Positions 28,279 to 32,127 of a stretch of 32,127 bases of DNA are shown one piece after another. The position numbers and the translations under genes were made by a program. How positions within the stretch are numbered: the first letter of the stretch is position 1; each line of letters begins with the position of its first letter. The stretch covers positions 1 to 32,127 of IMG/VR virus record IMGVR_UViG_3300030106_002032. One strand, 5' to 3'. Source of the stretch: a virus. The notes below the pieces were generated by a model. That model saw only the letters and a list, made by a program, of their open reading frames with translations, was not told where the DNA came from and did not search any database.

Positions 28279-30089
28279 TGGCTACCGTTGACGAGCTAAT
28301 TGTTGAGATAAGGGCCGAGACTAAAGAGTTAAGGCAAGGGCTTGATGACGTTAATCGTCAACTGAAAGGTGCCACAGGAGCCGCCAACAAGTCCCTGATC
28401 TCCTTTAGCAATCTGGCAAAGGTGTTCGCCGCTGTAGGTGTTGCCGCTGCCGGGGCCAACATGGTCAAAACGATCCGCGAGTTTGAGGATCTTGGGGCCA
28501 TTCTCAAGGCGGTTACTGGAAGCGCCAAGGCGGCTGGCGTTTCAATGGAGGTCATTGAGCGCTTTACTGCGGGAACTACCTTCCAACTTAATGATGTGAC
28601 TCAGGCATTTACTACCTTGGTGAATGCTGGGATTACGCCCACCACTGATGTCTTGACGGATTTCGGTAATGTTTCTGCCGCTTTTGGTAAAGACATCACC
28701 ACTATGGCGCAGGCCGCATTCAATGCGACCACTGGCGAGATGGAGATGCTGAAGCAGTTTGGCATCATCGCAAAGGTTGAAGGCGACAAGCTGGCTGTAA
28801 CCTTCGACAACACAACCACGAAGATAGACCGAAACTCTACAGCCATCGTTGATTTCATCCGCAAGGTTGGGCGGGAGAAGTTCCCCACGGCCCTAGAGGA
28901 TAGCGCCAACACCCTTTCAGGGAAAATATCTAACCTGCAAGACGCTACGGCCATGTTCTACAAGGAGATAGGCGAGGCGGGGTTGCGCCAAGCTCTGACT
29001 GACTTCGCCGGGACTTTCTTGGATATGTCACAGAATTCAGCTAACACGGCGCAAGTAATCGGCAGGACGCTGACTGTTGCCGTTCGCGGGCTCAACCGGG
29101 TTGTGATTCTTATCAATGAGAATTTGCGTGAGCTTCTGGGTGCCATTGTGCTTCTTGCCTCTGTGGCGACCATTTCAGCCATTTCTAAGCTGGGGATGGC
29201 ATTCGTCACTCTTGCGAGGTCTGTTGGGATAGCTAGAGCCGCGATGGTTTTGCTCAACGCCAGCATGAAAAAAAGCGTTTTCGTGGGTGGTGCGCTTATA
29301 ATTGCGTACTTTACGGGGGGGCTAGAAAAGCTCGGGGAGATGGCAGAAAAGGCCGCTGATGTAGTGGGGGATCTGCTTGGTGATGTGTTTGGTGATGGGA
29401 CAGAGGGAACGGATGAACTTACTCAGTCTATTGAGGAGTTAAATGCAGAACTAGAAACCCTAGTAGGCGGAAGTGAAAAGGTTCCCGATCTTGCCAAAGG
29501 CACTCAAACGGTCGCTGAATCATGGGAGGCGATGAGAGATTCTATAAGCTCAACCACTCAAGCCTTTACTTTTGATTTGGTTAACGCGCTGATGGAAAGC
29601 GGTGATGCATTAGAGGCGTTTAGAAGCCTATCGCAGAATATAGTATCCCAGATAATCGGCACCTTCCTTCAGATGGCTATAGTCAACCGAATACTCAATC
29701 ATGTGTTTGGTGGGTTTGCGGGATGGAATGATTTGGCGACGATTGGTGGTGGGGGAGGCGGTGGCGGGGGAGGCGGCGGGACTGTTGCCATAAATCCGTC
29801 CATGGGAACCCCGGATGGCATTCTGAATTCGGGGAATTATATAACTGGGAAATTGGCGAAAGTACCTGCCCCAGAGTCATTTATTAGTCCCCAAGTGGCC
29901 CCTAAAATAAAGTCTAGAGAGGCTCCTGTAGTAATCAATCAGAGCGTTAACTTCTCCACTGGTGTGGTGCCTACGGTAAGGGCGGAAGTGACAAGAATGC
30001 TTCCTCAAATATCAGAGGTGACAAAAGCCTCTGTTCTGGAGGCGGCATCAAGAGGGGGTTCATTTCAAAGGGGGCTAGTAGGTGGCTAA
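28278..30089 (+). CDS. Tail tape measure protein
   Basis: This 603-residue protein has the features of a tape measure. An N-terminal coiled coil ('ELIVEIRAETKELRQGLDDVNRQL') is followed by a phage-tape conserved region ('FEDLGAILKAVTGSAKAAGVSMEVIERFTAGTTFQLNDVTQAF'). Two hydrophobic segments lie near 285-315 and 333-350, and there is a C-terminal globular part. A run of about 12 glycines lies near 490-501. Using about 1.5 Angstrom per residue, the tail would be about 90 nm. It follows the chaperones directly, as in most siphophages. Confidence 0.92.
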   Translation: MATVDELIVEIRAETKELRQGLDDVNRQLKGATGAANKSLISFSNLAKVFAAVGVAAAGANMVKTIREFEDLGAILKAVTGSAKAAGVSMEVIERFTAGTTFQLNDVTQAFTTLVNAGITPTTDVLTDFGNVSAAFGKDITTMAQAAFNATTGEMEMLKQFGIIAKVEGDKLAVTFDNTTTKIDRNSTAIVDFIRKVGREKFPTALEDSANTLSGKISNLQDATAMFYKEIGEAGLRQALTDFAGTFLDMSQNSANTAQVIGRTLTVAVRGLNRVVILINENLRELLGAIVLLASVATISAISKLGMAFVTLARSVGIARAAMVLLNASMKKSVFVGGALIIAYFTGGLEKLGEMAEKAADVVGDLLGDVFGDGTEGTDELTQSIEELNAELETLVGGSEKVPDLAKGTQTVAESWEAMRDSISSTTQAFTFDLVNALMESGDALEAFRSLSQNIVSQIIGTFLQMAIVNRILNHVFGGFAGWNDLATIGGGGGGGGGGGGTVAINPSMGTPDGILNSGNYITGKLAKVPAPESFISPQVAPKIKSREAPVVINQSVNFSTGVVPTVRAEVTRMLPQISEVTKASVLEAASRGGSFQRGLVGG

Positions 30090-30978
30090 AGCAATAGCTA
30101 TTCCGACGACGCCGGGGTTTGTTCGCTCTTCTATGCGGTTAATCAATACCGTATCCGCTACCACATCTCCGTTCAGCGGCAAGACGCGGACACAGCAATT
30201 TGATTATGTTGCGTGGCAGATGGATCTGGCGCTTCCTCCTATGAAGCAAGCACAGGCCGCAGCGTGGCAATCTTTCTTTCTAAAGCTAAACGGCCCTGAG
30301 AATTATTTTTTTCTAGCGGACCCAGATAGAGCGGCCCCCTTGGGCACGTACAATGGAAACTATCTGCTCTCTGACGTAAACACCGCAAGATACCCATATG
30401 ACGTAGATGTCACGCTGAGCTTTGATGGCTCCAACAACAAAATAACGGCCAACGAAAATAGGTTTACTAACGCAGAAGTTGGCGATTTCTTTTTCGTGAC
30501 CGGGGCGGTTAATGACGCGAACAATGGGACTCACAAAATCTTGTCAAAAGATGGGAACGCGGCGGCAGTGGTTGATTCCAACCTAGTGACTGAATCAAAT
30601 ACAGCAAATTGCAAGACCTTAACAAATCAAAAGGGGTCAACTGGCCTGACTTTGATTGGTGAGGAAAACAAGAGCGGGACAATAAAGACCGGAGATTGGT
30701 TGTCTATACGCAATACCGGAGGCGTGGAACAGTTAGTGATGGCGACCGAGGACGCGACCGTTACAACGCAAACGGATAACTATGATCATTATTCTGTGGC
30801 TATACAGCCAAGACTTCGGAGTACTTTGGCTAATAACGGCAGCGTTGGGTTTAGGAATGACGGAGATCGCACGGATGAGTACAACGTGGGGCAGTGGCGT
30901 CTCACTAGCGAGGTAACTTGGGATACGGACAGGCTTGGCCTGTACTCTCTGGCGTTTACTTGTCAGGAGTTCACGTAG
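30082..30978 (+). CDS. Distal-tail-type protein
   Basis: This 298-residue protein starts at GTG (30082) with AAAGGGGG upstream, overlapping the tape measure end. It reads 'SPFSGKTRTQQFDYVAWQMDLALPPMKQAQAAAWQSFFLKLNGPENYFFLADP' at the N-terminus. A beta-rich inserted region (about 105-215) comes next, then 'YSVAIQPRLRSTLANNGSVGF' and 'GQWRLTSEVTWDTDRLGLYSLAFTCQEF'. This two-part plan is common for the tail protein just after the tape measure in GTA-like tails and probably forms the distal tail ring. Confidence 0.75.
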   Translation: MAKAIAIPTTPGFVRSSMRLINTVSATTSPFSGKTRTQQFDYVAWQMDLALPPMKQAQAAAWQSFFLKLNGPENYFFLADPDRAAPLGTYNGNYLLSDVNTARYPYDVDVTLSFDGSNNKITANENRFTNAEVGDFFFVTGAVNDANNGTHKILSKDGNAAAVVDSNLVTESNTANCKTLTNQKGSTGLTLIGEENKSGTIKTGDWLSIRNTGGVEQLVMATEDATVTTQTDNYDHYSVAIQPRLRSTLANNGSVGFRNDGDRTDEYNVGQWRLTSEVTWDTDRLGLYSLAFTCQEFT

Positions 30979-31635
30979 ATGGCAACCCGGCTAGATTCTG
31001 ACAGTGGGATTCAGAACAAAACAGTAGCCGAGACCAGACTTGACGCTGACCAGCACAATTATCTGTTCTTCGCTATCAAGGCAGAGTTTGACACTGACAC
31101 CTTGCGCTTCAGCACCTTGGCGGGTGACTGCACTATAGGTGGAGAAAGCTACCTAGGGGCGGGCCAGCTTATTAACGTCTCAGACATAAGAGACAGTGCA
31201 GAACTAAAAAGCGAAGGAATGGTTGTTACCCTTACGGGGCTGGATTCTTCTATCCTAAGCATGGGCTTGACTGAGCATTATCAAAACAGACCCATCACGA
31301 TGCTCACTTGTTTTGCAGACGGCGGCGGGGATTCAGTAGGCGCGGCAATGACCAGCTTCAAGGGCCGAATGATGGCGATGGCCTTGAATGAAGACCCCAC
31401 AGGGGTAAGCACCATCACCATTTCGTGCGAAAACAGACTTGTTGACCTGAGACGCCCCAGCAACTTGCGATATACAAAGGAATCGCAGAAGTACATTGAT
31501 GACAATGACATAGGGTTCAATCAGGTAACTAGCTTGCAGGATATGGTGATTACTTGGGGCAGGCTACGCGCCCTGATAACTAATCTGCAAACGTCTATAG
31601 ATGGCGACGTATCGAGCTTTGCGGGCGGGCCTTAA
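30979..31635 (+). CDS. DUF2163-like tail-tip protein
   Basis: This 218-residue protein has 'HNYLFFAIKAEFDTDTLRFSTLAGDCTIGGESYLGAGQLINVSDIRDSAELKSEGMVVTLTGLDSSIL', then 'ALNEDPTGVSTITISCENRLVDLRRPSNLRYTKESQKYI' and 'FNQVTSLQDMVITWG'. This matches the phage DUF2163/GTA gp13-type hub protein. It starts immediately after the distal-tail gene and is followed by a DUF6950-like gene, the usual order. Confidence 0.82.
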   Translation: MATRLDSDSGIQNKTVAETRLDADQHNYLFFAIKAEFDTDTLRFSTLAGDCTIGGESYLGAGQLINVSDIRDSAELKSEGMVVTLTGLDSSILSMGLTEHYQNRPITMLTCFADGGGDSVGAAMTSFKGRMMAMALNEDPTGVSTITISCENRLVDLRRPSNLRYTKESQKYIDDNDIGFNQVTSLQDMVITWGRLRALITNLQTSIDGDVSSFAGGP

Positions 31636-32065
31636 ATTGGTTCACAAGCTCCCGCATTGGCAGGATCGCCTCCACGCTTTCTTTTCTGAGAACAAAGACC
31701 GGGATTTTGTCTGGGGTGAGTGGGACTGCGTAGTTATGGCAAGCATGGCCGTGGAAGCCATGACCGGGCATGACATATTAAAGTCTCAGGGCTTGAGTTG
31801 GACTAGTGAGTTAAGCGCATACAAGGCCATCAAGCAGTATGGTGAAAACCTAGAAGGGGCGGCGGCTAAGGCTTTGGCTTTAGAAGGGTTCAAAGAAATA
31901 CCTGTCTCATATGTTACGGCTGGCGATGTGGTTTTGTTCTTGCCTCAGAATGAGCTAATTACCGGAGTGGGTGATGGGGCTAGGATTCTCAGCCCTGCCC
32001 TAGACGGTTATAGTTTCAACATGCCTAGCACTGTCCGAAGGGCGTGGAGAATTCCTGATGGCTGA
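31601..32065 (+). CDS. DUF6950-like tail-tip protein
   Basis: This 154-residue protein shows 'HWQDRLHAFFSENKDRDFVWGEWDCVVMASMAVEAMTGHDI' (with a conserved-type W-G-x-x-D-C), then 'ALEGFKEIPVSYVTAGDVVLF' and 'GDGARILSP'. It resembles the DUF6950 or NlpC/P60-like tail-tip proteins placed before the tail-fiber/host-specificity gene. The full catalytic triad is not clear, so enzymatic activity is unproven. It overlaps the previous gene by 35 bases. Confidence 0.75.
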   Translation: MATYRALRAGLKLVHKLPHWQDRLHAFFSENKDRDFVWGEWDCVVMASMAVEAMTGHDILKSQGLSWTSELSAYKAIKQYGENLEGAAAKALALEGFKEIPVSYVTAGDVVLFLPQNELITGVGDGARILSPALDGYSFNMPSTVRRAWRIPDG

Positions 32066-32127
32066 AGGTATAAAGAACGTAATCAAGGCCGTTGCAATTA
32101 CTGCCGTGGTAATCGTTACGGCGGGGG
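32058..32127 (+). CDS. Start of a further tail gene (cut by the window edge)
   Basis: An ATG at 32058 overlaps the stop of the DUF6950-like gene and begins an open frame of at least 23 residues that runs off the window. It has a short basic part ('AEGIKNVIK') and then a hydrophobic run ('AVAITAVVIVTAG'). A tail-tip or host-specificity protein is expected by position, and only its N-terminus is visible. Confidence 0.55.
   Translation, partial: MAEGIKNVIKAVAITAVVIVTAG

Noticed and set aside
28601-28954. 117-residue minus-strand open frame
   Set aside because: Antisense to the tape measure; Ala/Val/Ser-rich shadow with no motif.
1-32127. CRISPR arrays, tRNA genes, integrase and attachment sites
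   Set aside because: No spaced direct repeats of CRISPR type, no cloverleaf pattern and no recombinase motif were found by reading. Lysogeny can be neither shown nor excluded from this window.

Overview
The window is a continuous stretch of the genome of a tailed double-stranded DNA phage (or prophage). The virion genes fit an HK97-type capsid with a long non-contractile tail (siphovirus morphology). No tRNA, rRNA, integrase, CRISPR array, insertion sequence or host housekeeping gene was recognised. The host cannot be read from the sequence. The tail genes resemble those of proteobacterial gene-transfer-agent-like siphophages (GTA gp10/gp10.1-type chaperones, DUF2163-like and DUF6950-like tail-tip genes), and IbrA/IbrB-like genes are known from proteobacterial prophages, so a proteobacterial host is the best guess. 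The fiber style suggests an aquatic phage, but this is weak evidence. Coding density is very high, with many ATGA/TGATG stop-start overlaps, and no gene-free gap exceeds about 150 bases.

Layout. (1) 16-2036, minus strand: a recombination operon with a RecB/Cas4-like PD-(D/E)XK nuclease, an ERF-type single-strand annealing protein, a small winged-helix-like protein and a DUF736-like protein. (2) 2106-4830, plus strand: a Cro-like regulator, an intrinsic terminator, a replication-type helix-turn-helix protein, a T7 gp4-like primase-helicase and a small coiled-coil protein, ending in a long nested terminator (4842-4920). (3) 4980-6496, minus strand: a two-gene operon of an amidoligase and a gamma-glutamylcyclotransferase-like protein. 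(4) 6497-6638: a divergent control region with overlapping -10 boxes and a near-perfect parS-like palindrome. (5) 6639-10038, plus strand: an accessory cassette of ParB-like protein, glycosyltransferase-like protein, cupin/2OG-dioxygenase-like protein, IbrA-like PAPS-reductase-family protein and IbrB-like ParB protein. (6) 10071-16888: packaging and head genes (small and large terminase, portal, MuF-like, protease, major capsid protein, probable decoration protein). (7) 16942-24846: an unusual block of surface or fiber proteins, including a 1694-residue S74 (endosialidase chaperone) fiber, inserted between the capsid genes and the neck genes. (8) 24920-32127: connector, head closure, gp10-like, tail terminator, tail tube, two tail chaperones joined by a canonical A AAA AAG -1 frameshift site, tape measure, and three tail-tip genes, running off the right edge.

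How the genes fit together. The left arm replicates and recombines the genome, and the right arm builds and packages the virion. Two modules between them are not explained by that plan: the amidoligase/cyclotransferase pair (making and breaking amide-linked peptide tags) and the five-gene ParB-GT-dioxygenase-IbrAB cassette directly before the terminase. The second is my leading candidate for an undescribed system. A nucleic-acid modification or host-takeover pathway is plausible, but that is inference from the mix of enzyme families and their position.
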